From positions 28,266,836 to 28,330,835 of the forward strand of contig OX438748.1 of assembly GCA_949316235.1 (NCBI GenBank): DNA of 64,000 nucleotides, in the 5' to 3' direction. Below are positions 41,321 to 52,620 of this stretch, piece after piece. The stretch is from Oegoconia quadripuncta (taxonomy: Eukaryota > Arthropoda > Insecta > Lepidoptera > Autostichidae). The position numbers were made by a program, and so were the translations under genes. How positions within the stretch are numbered: the stretch's first letter is position 1; each line of letters opens with the position of its first letter. The notes beneath the pieces were generated by a model. That model was not told the DNA's origin. It saw nothing but the letters and a program-made list of their open reading frames with translations, and made no database searches.

Positions 41321-42760
41321 ATGGTTAGTATGTATCATTATTCATTATTGATTATTTATTCGTAAAATTATCTATAATTAAAGTTCTTTCGATAAAACTG
41401 AGATCAGAGATTTTCTGGATCTTCGCATCGCAGTCTGAATGGTCTATGCTGTGCTCATAAAGAATTCTTACAATTCTCGAGTTTCACAATAAGAGGCTAG
41501 TTGGTCATATTCTTCTCTTTTCTGGAACTACTTGGCAAAGGAGAATGCTGCATATTGCCTAAGCGTGAATACCAAATGCAAGGCACTTAGGTGATCCAAA
41601 TAATCTCTTATTTACTCGCGTAAAATAATTATTTCCGTACCCCCGGACAGTCATTATCATTGTATCCAAATTAAACAAAAACGTTTTACGCTACTGCAAC
41701 TAAGCTCTAGTACACAACGCAATTCCTTTTATTATTTTGATTAAAATAATAATACTTAAATATCCATAGGTATAATCTAATTGGGTATTTGTTTCATTTG
41801 CCATTCGCGCTTAGACTAATGTCGATATAATTTGTGCAATCTCCTTTTACTTTTTTTGCTCTGACAAAACTAACAAGTTTAAGGAAGCAAAATGTAGGTA
41901 TATAGTTTATGATTGAATACTTTGTTGAAAGCTTATTCCAAATTGGCTCATTATAAATTAATAAAATACCTAATAAGGCCATTTGCAATTTAAAGTTATG
42001 GGCGTATTATGGCCCTATAAAATGTATTCTTGGCTATAACCCCGCCACGGTGAGGTCTATCTAATACAACAAACAGTGAAATAAGTTATATCAATAGGGC
42101 TAATTTATTTCGCTTTAATGCTTCCACACAGGGCTTTATGACCTCATTTTAACTCCCAATGAATACTGATCGAGAATAGTGCATTTAATTTTAAAAATAT
42201 ATAATCATTCCAATTTCGTTAATATTCTATTTGACATACTGCATCGAATGCATCGAAAAAATATTTTAGTCATATTTTAGTTAAATTTGAGTCATACTTT
42301 ATCACGTGCATTAAATAAAAATAATTATTATGTAATACATGCCGGGGTTCATAATTTTGAGCTAATAATAGTCGTACACAACAGAAAATAATCACTATTA
42401 GCGTAATTTTCAGTGGTAATAGATTCAAGCCGCATAGGTAATTGCAAAGCATGGCTTGTAAGAGTAAGTGCTTATAAGCTCCGGCTTTAAATTATTCATG
42501 CATCCCCTTTTAATCGACCTAAAAAGGAAGTTCGCCTATATTTATGTATGTTCTACGATATCCAGATGTGAACAGGTTTCGATCTTTGATGAGTACACCT
42601 TCAGAATAGTCCCAAATAAATTTCGAAAAAGATCCGATGATGCGCTCCGGTGATGGAGAATTTTTGTTGTTATTGAAGTCCGTTGTTTTGTAAACTTTAG
42701 TCGTTTCAATGAATATTCCTTATATTGCATATTTAGACACTTTTTATTTGGCAAATAACA
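41321..42760. other. 1.4-kb gene-free stretch
   Basis: No repeat family and no convincing open frame; several 60-77-codon frames lack motifs. Confidence 0.35.
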
Positions 42761-43386
42761 TCCCACCAAAAACATTCTGTAAAAAACTAGCCAAGTCTCG
42801 ATGGAGCTGCTTGATTATCTCTAAAAAGTAATGAAATCTATACAAAGTCGTGCCAAGTGTAAGGTTCCTTACTGCGATTTCTTTATTATTATAGTTAATG
42901 TTGTGTGACTTGGCCGTTGAAGGGTACACAGGGGTACAAAACCAGGTGCTCCATGACACCATTGCACCAATCTGTCGCCAGAACCGCTATTAATGTTATT
43001 AATTATGTTATTAAGAATGTTCAACGGCAAACTATTAGCGAATAATCTGTGTGGAGTTTACATAACATTCTTTATACGTTAGTGGCTTTATCAAGCCTAC
43101 AATTGACTGGTTATTGAATCAACGTTTTCCAAGTGGCAATTTTCCATCGTCAATGCGTAGCGGTTCTGGCGACAGATTGGTGCAATGGTGTCATGGAGCA
43201 CCTGGTTTTGTACCCCTGTGTACCCTTCAACGGCCAAGTCACTCAACATTAACTATAATAATAAAGAAATCGCAGTAAGGAACCTTACACTTGGCACGAC
43301 TTTGTATAGATTTCATTACTTTTTAGAGATAATCAAGCAGCTCCATCGAGACTTGGCTAGTTTTTTACAGAATGTTTTTGGTGGGA
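42761..43386. mobile_element. Foldback element with 228-bp inverted arms
   Basis: Arm 42761-42988 (TCCCACCAAAAACATTCTG ... CTGTCGCCAGAACCGCT) and arm 43159-43386 are reverse complements with very few mismatches; I noticed TGTGTGAC versus TGAGTGAC. The 170-bp centre has ATGTTATTAATTATGTTATT and no coding. I could not identify a target duplication. Mirror open frames in the arms (starting MVSWSTWFCTP) are shadows. CAAGTCTCGATGG wording recurs at 457-545. Confidence 0.85.
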
Positions 43387-44440
43387 TTTCACTTCTTTTT
43401 GTAGAAACGTGGGCATATTATATATATGCCCTACTTACGAATATACTTGATACTGCAAGTTGAGTCAGTTCTACCATACACCAAGAAAGATATTGAATGG
43501 AAGAGACAAGACCCGTCTTTGGGCATACCAACTACTTGGTAGCCACTAAGTTCATCGTCGTCTTTTAATATTATCGACATTTTTTACGATAATTATTATC
43601 TTGCGAAATCAAACACAATTAAACTCAACGACCTTTAGTATATGGACAACAAATCAGAAATACCGATAATATTTAGACTAAAACCTACTTATTCTTTTGT
43701 TTTAATAAAAAAAACTTAAAGAAAATATTACTCTGCCTACTCAATCTATACAAACTATAAGCAAAACGTTAACTCTTAATTATTAGACAAGTGTCAATAT
43801 AATTAATTATCAATGAACTTTCTACCAAAGGTACTACCTACCTAGTACTGAAATACAGCTAAATTAATGATATTTTTAAACGAAACGAAGTAATATCTAA
43901 CTAAATAAACTAAACTAGAATACTAGAAAAGTACTTATAAACACGAACGCGATTCGAAGTACTGCCTAACTGTAAATTAAACCTAGAAAACTAAAAGTAG
44001 GTACTAAATAATTAACAATTAAATAAAGTATTCAATTGAAACTTCTTTTAATTCTGATAATTAAGTAATAATCAGTAATCCGTCACAACCATATAATTCC
44101 TAACCTGTTTAAATCTTTGAATTAATATAATAACAACCTGCCAATTAACCTTAGCAAACCTCACGAAATAATCAGCGAAATCAACGAAATGCAAATAATC
44201 CCTCCTAATCCCTAGCAAACATTTTCAAGCGCAATAGAAGAATGTCGTAAACGACTGTAACGCGGCCGGTTGCCACTTTGCCATATAAGGTTATCGGAAA
44301 AACAAAACGTAAGCGCGTTTTAAAATACAGTCAACGCCATCTAGCGACGCGTGCGGGTATCACCGCCACTCTTAGCCAATGCATTATATTTTGACCAAAT
44401 TTTCGTTTGTTTATATAATTTGTGTAATGTTCGAGTAGAA
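43387..44440. other. 1-kb gene-free AT-rich stretch
   Basis: Very AT-rich at 43730-44220. GTCAACGCCATCTAGCGACG near 44331 is a short motif like the SINE-C tail. Confidence 0.35.
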
Positions 44441-45020
44441 TAAAATTAATCGTTTGACTATTTCTTCTTGTAAACTTGTAATAAGTATAAGTAAGTATAA
44501 GTATAAAAGCCAGTCTAGTCTTATCCAGAGTTTTCCTTTAATTTTATTTATATTCGTATTAAAAGCAGAAAGGGAGGCATTCGCCCAGCAGTGGGACGCT
44601 ATAGGCTAGATTAAATTAGAAGATGTGTCCCACTACGCTGGACAGTCGATTTTTTTATGTACCAATAGTAGAAGGGGGCATTACCATATCTCTAATACAG
44701 CTGGGACCAGCTGAGGGTTCTTCGTCAGATATAAAGTTAATCGTTCGACTATTTCTTCTTGTAAACTTGTAAGTATAAGTATAAAAGCCAGTGTAGTCTT
44801 ATCCTGAGTTTTCCTTTAATTTTATTTATATGCGTATTATAAGCAGAAGGGGAAGCATGCGCCCAGCAGTGGGATGATATAGGCTAGATTAAATTAGAAG
44901 ATGTGTCCCACTACGCTGGATTTTTGCAATGACAGTCGATTTTTCTATGTACCAATAGTAGAAGGGGGCATTACCATATCTCTAATACAGCTGAGACCAG
45001 CTGAGGGTTCTTCATCAGAT
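44441..45020 (+). repeat. 290-bp direct tandem duplication
   Basis: Copy 1 44441-44730, copy 2 44731-45020. Both carry TATTTCTTCTTGTAAACTTG, CGCCCAGCAGTGGGA, GATGTGTCCCACTACGCTGG, ACCAATAGTAGAAGGGGGC and CCAGCTGAGGGTTCTTC. Differences include a TATAAGTAAG-type indel and an extra TTTTTGCAATG in copy 2. CCCAGCAGTGGG is typical LINE-end wording. Confidence 0.85.
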
Positions 45021-45560
45021 ACTTCAGACCTTCGATTTTTGACATCAAATGAAGCGGTCCACCAAGTTGAATATTTTTTGTAAAGGCGGTATATGTCGAT
45101 CTCTAATAGTTTGGTTGGGCTCTTGTGTTTCCTAATCAGGGTCACCAGGTACTCCAGATCTTCGATTATCCTAGTTTTTATAGTTTTCCCTTTATGTGGC
45201 CATTGAACCATAACTCTGTACCAAATTTCAGCTCTCTGAGTTTACGGGAAGTACTAGTTCTATTTTGATGATCATGAGTGAGTGAGTGAGTGAGTGAGTG
45301 TCATAAATGCGAAACTTTGCTTTCGCTTAACTTCGGAACTAAATGACCTACAGACTTGAAATTTTGGATTTTAAGTATGTAATTATAGCTTACTGGATGA
45401 CGAAAATTTCTGCGTTCTAGTCTTATCCAGAGGTTCTAAAATAGGGGCCTGAAAATGCGGCGAAATGGTTCCAGTAAAGGATGGTACGGCAGTGTTTGCT
45501 TCGCGCTCGACTTGGCGGGGGCACTGCCGTGCCCCCAGATACCACATGTACATGTAAAAA
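45021..45560. repeat. Interspersed-repeat-like block with GAGT microsatellite
   Basis: GAGT repeats at about 45276-45300, followed by CATAAATGCGAAACTTTG, CTTCGGAACTAAATGACC and a GC-rich end (GCGGGGGCACTGCCGTGCCC, itself a short dyad). It is repeat-like by style, but no second copy is seen here. Confidence 0.4.
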
Positions 45561-46171
45561 CTGCCCTTGATGCAGAGAAAAGAATTAATTTATTTGATTA
45601 GATGGAATAGAATAGGCCACACTAGTTGTTTTTAACGAAGAGTGCGCATTAGTTTATAGTCAAATTACTATACGCCATACTTTACATGTATGTTTACAGT
45701 ACAAATTACTGAACGTATATTGAAAGAATTTTTTTAAAAAGTATCTATGTTACATTTTAGTAAATTTGGAACAATGTGTGACTTTATTAAGTAAGCAATA
45801 TTTTACACATTAAATGAGTAGAGTTACTGCCATTTAATTATTGTATACTGTGACCGATGTCCGAATGTAGGAGCTATTAGAATTAAGTTTTGGTCTCGTG
45901 TAGGAGTGAGCTTTTATATTGAATTGTATAAAGTCTTTAAAATATTGTCAACGACCTTTCAATCGTATTGTCAAAGAACTTTACTGTCAATCTGATATGA
46001 TAACATTGATTTCATTACTCAGACTACGTTGCTACTTCGATCCATCAAACAAAACGGCTACCGCTTAACAGTTTCTGATGTGGGTCTCGGTAAACTCGGA
46101 AAATATTTTTTAAATGTTTACCGACTTTTGAAATAATGTACTGCAATTTTCATTACTAATAGATAATAAAA
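45561..46171. other. Gene-free stretch
   Basis: Nothing recognised. Confidence 0.35.
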
Positions 46172-46260
46172 TAAATATTTCGAACACTTACACCAATCCT
46201 CTAGTCCAGACTAAGCAAAGCTTTTACTATGGATACTAAATAACAGATAAACATACATAA
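46172..46260 (-). mobile_element. SINE-B copy B8, 3' part
   Basis: TTTCGAACACTTACACCAAT, CTAGTCCAGACTAAGCAAAG, GATACTAAATAACAGATAAAC; ends at an LINE scrap boundary. Confidence 0.75.
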
Positions 46261-46425
46261 CGACGACTTCCGGTGACCTGCATCCTTACGGATGGACGTG
46301 CCACGCTGAGCTCGCCGGTGCTTGGTATCCATTCCAGAACCTTCATGGCCCGACCATCAATTCTTGGAGCTATGTGCCCCTTCAACTTAACGCTGGGCTA
46401 GGTCGGCAACTTTCGTTCTTCAATG
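46261..46425 (-). mobile_element. RTE-like LINE C-terminal scrap
   Basis: Minus-strand translation includes LKGHIAPRIDGRAMKVLEWI then PSTGELSVARPSVRMQVTGS. This recalls the WAGHxARxxDxRWxxxVLEW-P-TGxxSxGRP stretch near the end of RTE-type LINE proteins. It abuts SINE-B copy B8 directly. About 55 codons, broken at both ends. Confidence 0.55.
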
Positions 46426-48534
46426 AATTTTCTCATTCCTAATGGACCTCACTGGTACCTAATAGTGATTAAACTAACCCATATACAAAGTATAAAATCT
46501 TATTATGTAGATAAAGGCAAAAATAGTGTTTATTTTTCAAATAGCTGCATGCACGTATAATTTTGATTGCACTGTCATGCATGACTCGTAACGCTATCTA
46601 TTGTTTTTTGATAAGCCTGCGATGTACGTTTGCCAGGGCTTCCCCTATTGATTAATATTGATGTACGAAATTATCGTAGACTTATCGATAAAGAAACACA
46701 TCGTAAATAATAATAATAATAAAAATTTTCAAAAAAAAACCGACTTCACTAAGGTTTCATTCTCCGTAGTGCATCTTCAGATCTTAACCAAATTTACAGA
46801 GGATCAACCTGGCGGTAAACGCTATTAAAACACAAAAAATATCATGAAAATCGGTTAACAAATGACGAAAATATAGGTACATAAAAGAAATGCATACCGA
46901 CGATCATAGAACCTACTTCTTATTGAATCATGACCATAATGACCGAAGGAAGGTCTGTGCAGTGGAGCCTTTATAATTCTGATGAGACTGATGACGTGAT
47001 GATAAGGCCAGTAAAATGATTATGAGTTTAACAGAAATAAAGTGGATGCGCTTTTAAGAAATTAAATAAGAGTACTATCTTATCTAATAGGTGATAGAAT
47101 ATCTGACTGTTGGAATGCTCATAAAAAAATTGATTTGGAAAAGAAATATATCAGTATTGAAGAGAGATGTGACACATAAATATTCTGTTTTCAAAACTAA
47201 ATTTTTATTGTAACTTTAAAATTCTTGGGAACCAGCTCTATATTTTCCGGAATTGACGTCGTGTGCAGACCAAACAGCAACACAGCGTAAACAGAGCCAG
47301 CAATAAGCGATAAACACTTACAAAACTTGGCTTAGGACTGGTAAATATGCGCTAGATATTATGTAGGTATATTAGAAACGTAATCAGCTCTATATCTAAG
47401 AGTACAACTATTGATTCCATTAATCAAAATCGATTACCCTAAGACATTTGATACGATATAATACGATAGATTACTATATCAATTAGGTATACTTTAAAAT
47501 ATGTAGCGTACCGCAAGAGTGCATTTAGGCCTTTCCTGTTTATAATTATACTAATGATTTACCTCGTATGTTCTTTCCAAATGATATTTTGTAAGCGTTT
47601 TTATCATAATAATAAATTTTATCTATTTTATTGTATTGTATCAGATCGATTTTACGTCCCCATTGCTGGGGTACAGACAGCTCTCACTTGCTGCCTTGAC
47701 TGAGGACATCTGTAGTGTAGTGTATCTACAGTAGTACAGTAACATACTACCAGCATAGTAAAACTATTCAACAAATATTTCATACAAAATTAAAAAAGAT
47801 ATTTTCTCATATCTATATTTTGGTGTCACTTAAAAGTGGTACTTTACACGTTCAGAGTTTAGGTTCAAACGTATATATTATTCAAAACATTGGCTAGCAT
47901 ATTTAGGCTCCCAAATTACACCAGAGTAATGTGTACCGTCAGGTATGAATTGTTACTATGACAGAGAACGCTTTCGCCAGACAGAATACGTTTCAGTCAA
48001 TTGAAAACATTAGAAAGTTTGTTTACTTTATAGCGTTGCATATTTCTAACTTAAGACTTTCTTTCTAATACTAAGCGTACAATGTTCTTTTTAGTATTAA
48101 AATCTAATCTTAATAGTATCCTAACTTAGAAGAAAAAAAATCCGACAATTCCGGTCTAATTATCGCGGTGAAGTCATTTTAAAATCTTAGTTACTTAATA
48201 AAACTAAAACATGTTACATAACATAGATAATATGGGCATCATTGTGTTGAGGCACTGATGTGCGACAATGTACTTTTAGCGGATTTCTCTATAACCGTGT
48301 TATTGGAGACTTCGTTCTGTAATTTGTTGAAATATTTGCAAAACTTGAGAAAATTATTTTACATTTTTCGATTTGAAACCTTCGTAGATGGGTATAGTTG
48401 GGGAGTAATTTTCGCACATTTTGGTCTTAATTTAAAAAACTACGATGGGCTTTAAATGGAAACAAAAATTATTCTAAGACATATTTTAATTTCAAACTTT
48501 ATTTTTTTTATATTATTTTTTAATTTTATACAAC
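46426..48534. other. 2.1-kb gene-free stretch
   Basis: 46733-46880 (ACCGACTTCACTAAGG, TTAACCAAATTTACAGAGG, CAACCTGGCGGTAAAC) is an interspersed repeat shared with about 39.95 kb and loosely with 50.36-50.58 kb. 47655-47690 has CCCCATTGCTGGGG. No gene seen. Confidence 0.4.
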
Positions 48535-48650
48535 TCAAACCATCTAGTTCTAATGTAATCAAGCTTATACCATGGATACTAGATAACAGATTAAATGTAT
48601 ATAAACATCTATGCCTGAATGAATACTAACATTTATTCCCATGATCGTAT
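48535..48650 (-). mobile_element. SINE-B copy B9, 3' part, diverged
   Basis: CATCTAGTTCTAATGTAATC, CCATGGATACTAGATAACAG, AACATTTATTCCCATGATCG. Confidence 0.6.
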
Positions 48651-48768
48651 TCATTCAATTGTTTTATTACAGTTATCAATTACCTGCTTAAAGCAAATTG
48701 GGATACCTACCTAGCTATAAAGAAGAAATGTATTGATAATTCACATCATTATCTTTGCATCGCATACC

Positions 48769-48921
48769 ATGGGAAAATTTTCCCTAAATATAAATGATAT
48801 GATTCCGATTCTAATCGCCACGCTCTGGGCTCTGTTGATAATCGCAAATTTTTCGGGAGCTCCGTACCAAAAACCCTGGCACCCATCAGTGGTCTATCCT
48901 ATTAAACCCACGATGCCTTAG
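48769..48921 (+). CDS. Small ORF, 50 aa, possible secreted or membrane peptide
   Basis: Not a family I recognise. ATG at 48769 (context TACCATGGG, a good start context) to TAG at 48919-48921. The 50 residues begin MGKFSLNINDMIP, then a hydrophobic stretch from about residue 12 to 27 (ILIATLWALLIIANF), and end in a short tail rich in P, Y and W (GAPYQKPWHPSVVYPIKPTMP region). The pattern suggests a signal peptide or anchor with a proline-rich tail. It is not part of any repeat seen here. No splice signals, poly(A) signal or promoter were identified, so it may equally be chance. An upstream frame extension to 48733 lacks an ATG. Confidence 0.3.
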   Translation: MGKFSLNINDMIPILIATLWALLIIANFSGAPYQKPWHPSVVYPIKPTMP

Positions 48922-50744
48922 TCGTTTGACGATACCCATAGTTAGAGACGTCCTGAGTCTATTGTCCTCTGCTGGGAACCACACGGCAATGAAATATACA
49001 TTATTATAGTACAATAGTAATAGTTTTTGGCACACGACCCAGTAACCTCAGAACTTATCGTCTCCTCATTTCTGTTCACCTACAGGCACGTTTGCTAAAT
49101 AGTAAAACAAAAGGTGAAAGTAACTGCTTGTTGAGATATAAATAATTTTAACTGCCCGCTCGCGGAAACCGCGCCAGTCACGTTACTTCAAAGGACTGGA
49201 AAGAGCCACACTTGACCATATGGTGACGGATCTGTGATACAATATTTTATCGTTGACTGTTGACTTAAAGCGTGATGAGTTGGTGAGTATATAAACAAAC
49301 TTCCAGACATGAGATTCAAATTTAATCCTAGGTGGTATGCACATGTATTCGACCGAGGAAGCGGTATAGTTCGTGCGTGCAGAAAAAATGAATTGATAGT
49401 TCATCCATCCACCAGTCTTAGAAAAATAAATAGAGAGATACAGGATTTAAAAATAATTTGTAGAAAGATCAAGCAGTGCACAACATGGGCTGTGTTCCCC
49501 GTGACTTGACTCATGTAGTAGGGTTATGGGGAATTGGGCTAATGGTCTAATCTTGTATTGCATGACATGACGTGTTGTATGACAAAGCCCCGGTACGAAT
49601 CCCACCGGCTAGACGTGATTGAGGGATAGTAGTAAATGGTAATGGTAGATGCTAGTAGAAAAAATACTAAATTTATCAATGTCTCAATTTTTTAAAATCA
49701 CGGATTACGGTAAATCCGCTGGAGAGATTGCAGGAGACCATTTGAATCTAACGATAATTTGGTGCACTTGCGTGACCAATGCCGGACGGAAGTCACGGTT
49801 TATGCTAAACCCTTAATCTACATGAATACATAGCTATAAAGTAGTAATACTAAATCAAAATTCTTTGATAGAAGTGTTTAATACCATGTCAGATATTATC
49901 ATAATAATTGATTACAGGCTTAAATCCTATAATAAAAATCGTACGACTTCGATATACAATAGAACTACAGCTATTTTTAAATATAAGTTAAATACAATGA
50001 GTATTAGAAAATGATTACTAAATGTTTGGTTTTTCACAAACAGTAAAAGATCTATGTAAAATAATAGGCAAACAGTAGAAGGTAATTTGTTTACCAAACT
50101 TATGTTACTTGTCTATTGGCAATTTCTTAGCATTACAAGTTTTTTGTTGTTATCACATTCCTGTGAAATACTGGCACATCACGTAAGAAAGTGCTAACAC
50201 GGTTAAATTTCGTTTTAGATTGTTTTGCATTTTTTGAAGAGTCACTGCGATGTTATTTTGTTTGCTGTGAGAACAAATGCAATTGTTCTAAATATGTGTG
50301 GTAACGGTCATTATAGAGAAGTATTATTTATATAACATCAAAAAAATAATAATGAAACCGCCGAAAATTGCCAATGCATCAGCTTGAGTAAGGTTCCCGT
50401 CTTTATCTCCAGAGTGCGTCATCAGAACTTTATAAAATTTAAAGGGTAGCATAATAATTATTTAAACAAAAAGAATATTGAAATTGATTAATAAACTTCG
50501 GAGATATCGCGGACCATTATATAAAAACAAAAAAATACAGACGAATTAATAACCTCCTCCGTTTTGGTCGGTTAACATATTTTGAGCTGTAAAAAAATAA
50601 TGTACCAATTTAGGAAGCCGATAGAATTAGCTTTGTAAACGTTGCTTTAAAATTTATATGATAAAATGGATTTTTCATATACTTAACATAACATAAGAAA
50701 AGCAAAAATATAAGGAATATTTTACAAACAAAGAGTTGAATCTA
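48922..50744. other. 1.8-kb gene-free stretch
   Basis: No SINE. 50355-50580 (AAGGTTCCCGTCTTTATCTC, AACCTCCTCCGTTTTGGTCG) is an old interspersed repeat. Overlapping 66- and 73-codon frames at 49183-49509 lack motifs. Confidence 0.35.
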
Positions 50745-51162
50745 TTAGGTCCTTACCTATGAAATTGGCGTTTTGTATGAAGAATTTCATTACGACTATT
50801 TTCTCCATACAAACATTTTTGATTTTTTTTTGGGAACGGCAAATCCAAGTTTTGCTAAACTTTGTGTGTATTATCAGATAACATTAAGTTAAGTATAGGC
50901 AGCGTTAATTTTTTAAAGTAACCGCTTTACAAAAGTTTCAGTGAATCTAAGAAATGATTATGGGAAGCACATGAAAAGAGCTCTGTTCAAAATTGTTTTA
51001 TTATGTGATTTAGCCCAGAATTTAAAAAATATTTCATGTGAAACCTTGAAATAATATTCCATTTTCCAAATAAAAACCCAAATTTGGATATAGCTTTGAA
51101 AATCACAGGAATTGGTACATATGATTAACGAAGAAAAAACTCCTTCATAGGTAAAGACCCAA
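50745..51162. mobile_element. Mariner-derived MITE, copy 2 (418 bp)
   Basis: TA at 50743-44 and 51163-64. Left end TTAGGTCCTTACCTATGAAA; right end CTTCATAGGTAAAGACCCAA. It is nearly collinear with copy 1, with small substitutions and a deletion just inside the right end. Confidence 0.9.
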
Positions 51163-51932
51163 TATTATTGTGTCGAAACCGAAGCTCAAGCGCTAGCAGA
51201 ACTCTCTAAATATCTAAGATTCTAAGCATATGTACCAATCACCACTTGATTATCTAGATACAGTAGAGTACCCATACAAATTACCTACATAGTCATATCA
51301 ATAAACACCTCTTATCATTTGTGATGTGGTTTTCTCTATTTTCCATAAAAATTACCAATGTGTTAACGCAGAATATAAAGTTTTAGCTTCGCTTTCTATC
51401 ACCAACATATGTGGTATACATGTTATCATTGTGATATAGTTCCTGTCAGTCAATGGTGCAAGTCTCATAACTCCCAGTTTGTTTTTAAACTGCACGTCAA
51501 ACAACTATGTTTAGCACAAAGCGAAATGTAAACAATTTATTATTTATGTTCGAGAAACACTATATATAGACAGCCTAAAATGTTAACTATATTTATAGAT
51601 TATTTATCTTAGATATATAATCAAATCAAGTCAATGAATGAGGAAGTGTTTCGTAAATTAAAAGGAAAGTTATTAGGAATTAGTTTTCTTTATAATTAAA
51701 CCAAGTATTTCATTTTGAATAATCATAGTGTAAACTGCGATTTAAACTTTATATTTTTTTTGTATGTTTTCGTTAATATCGTCCATTATGTCCTCTGTAA
51801 AATAATAATGAAATAATCAACCTTTTATCAGCGAGCCAATGCTGTCTTTAAAACCTCCAATTTAAAGTTATGTTAGATAAGTAAAAGTTTTAGTGCAACT
51901 TAAAGATTACAAATAAATGAAAATAAACTTAC
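51163..51932. other. Gene-free stretch, putative intron start side
   Basis: Unique AT-rich sequence. If the exon at 51933 is real, this is the 5' end of its intron. Confidence 0.35.
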
Positions 51933-52000
51933 CACCAACTACCCGTTACAGCCTGTAGTAGAAGTAAAACTGAGCATAAAACTTTCCAAAAAAGCTTCAT
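51933..52000 (-). CDS. Candidate signal-peptide first exon, possibly a Wnt gene
   Basis: Minus strand, ATG at 52000-51998. The 68 coding bases read MKLFWKVL...LLLLQAVTGSW plus two bases of the next codon: a basic start, a leucine-rich core and a likely cleavage region, i.e. a signal peptide. The exon ends at GT AAGT (51932-51927), a strong donor; reading through gives W then a stop at once, so coding requires splicing. A WW pair shortly after the signal peptide, split in phase 2 (TG|G), is what I recall of the first intron of several Wnt genes such as Wnt1. Wnt is therefore a reasonable guess, not a proof: the peptide is too short and no later exon is in the window. Other secreted proteins are possible. 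Confidence 0.4.
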
Positions 52001-52620
52001 CGTGTTGTAAGTCAAAGCTCACTCCAAAGATCCAAAATCACTTCGAAAAGTTAAATCTCCACTCACACTACAAAAACACCACAAAATCCAAGAGAACCGA
52101 CAACTTTACTCAAAATTCGAACAGAAACACTAAATAATAAACACATAACCGAACAATAACATGACAATGTAATCACGAAACATTTTCGAAACGCAAAAAC
52201 CGAAAATAGTAAAAAGGCAAAAACTTTTAAACAAACTTTCTTTAAAGTTCACCGCAAATATTCACTTGTATTTTACTTTATTTTAAAAACAAAACTCATT
52301 CCAACTAGCACATTAATGTTAAAAGAGTATTTTTATTAAAAAGATCGTATTGGATCCTTTTTCGAATTTCGAAAAAAGAATTTGTTTCGCCGGTTGTGTA
52401 GCTGCGCTGCGATCCGCGCGCTTGGAAATACAAAACCAGACTGGCTTGCTATGCTAAGCCGTTTGTAAGTATTCCATGGGATTCTCTGTAAGGGGAAGGG
52501 TCGCACCGGAGGGCGTATAGATGCAATACACTGCACGAGTTCATCCTTCCAAGCCCTTACCACGAACTACGGCTAACGTTAGCAACACCATATCTCACCG
52601 CAAATGTCAAGGTAAATCAA
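52001..52620 (-). promoter_or_regulatory. Putative 5'UTR and promoter region of the 52-kb exon
   Basis: Upstream (higher coordinates) of the candidate ATG. The leader contains GATCTTTGGAG and GAGCTTTGACTT on the minus strand. 52370-52580 is clearly richer in CpG and GC (GTAGCTGCGCTGCGATCCGC) than its surroundings, as around some insect promoters. No TATA box or consensus initiator could be fixed, so the start site is unknown. A 75-codon minus frame in the GC-rich part has no recognised motif. Confidence 0.25.

Noticed and set aside
42744..43463. Paired open frames starting MVSWSTWFCTP
   Set aside because: Mirror images in the two arms of the foldback element; no homology to a known protein family recognised.
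1..51932. Further Wnt exons to the left of the candidate exon
   Set aside because: No minus-strand open frame shows the cysteine-rich Wnt motifs; if the gene is real, its later exons lie outside the window.
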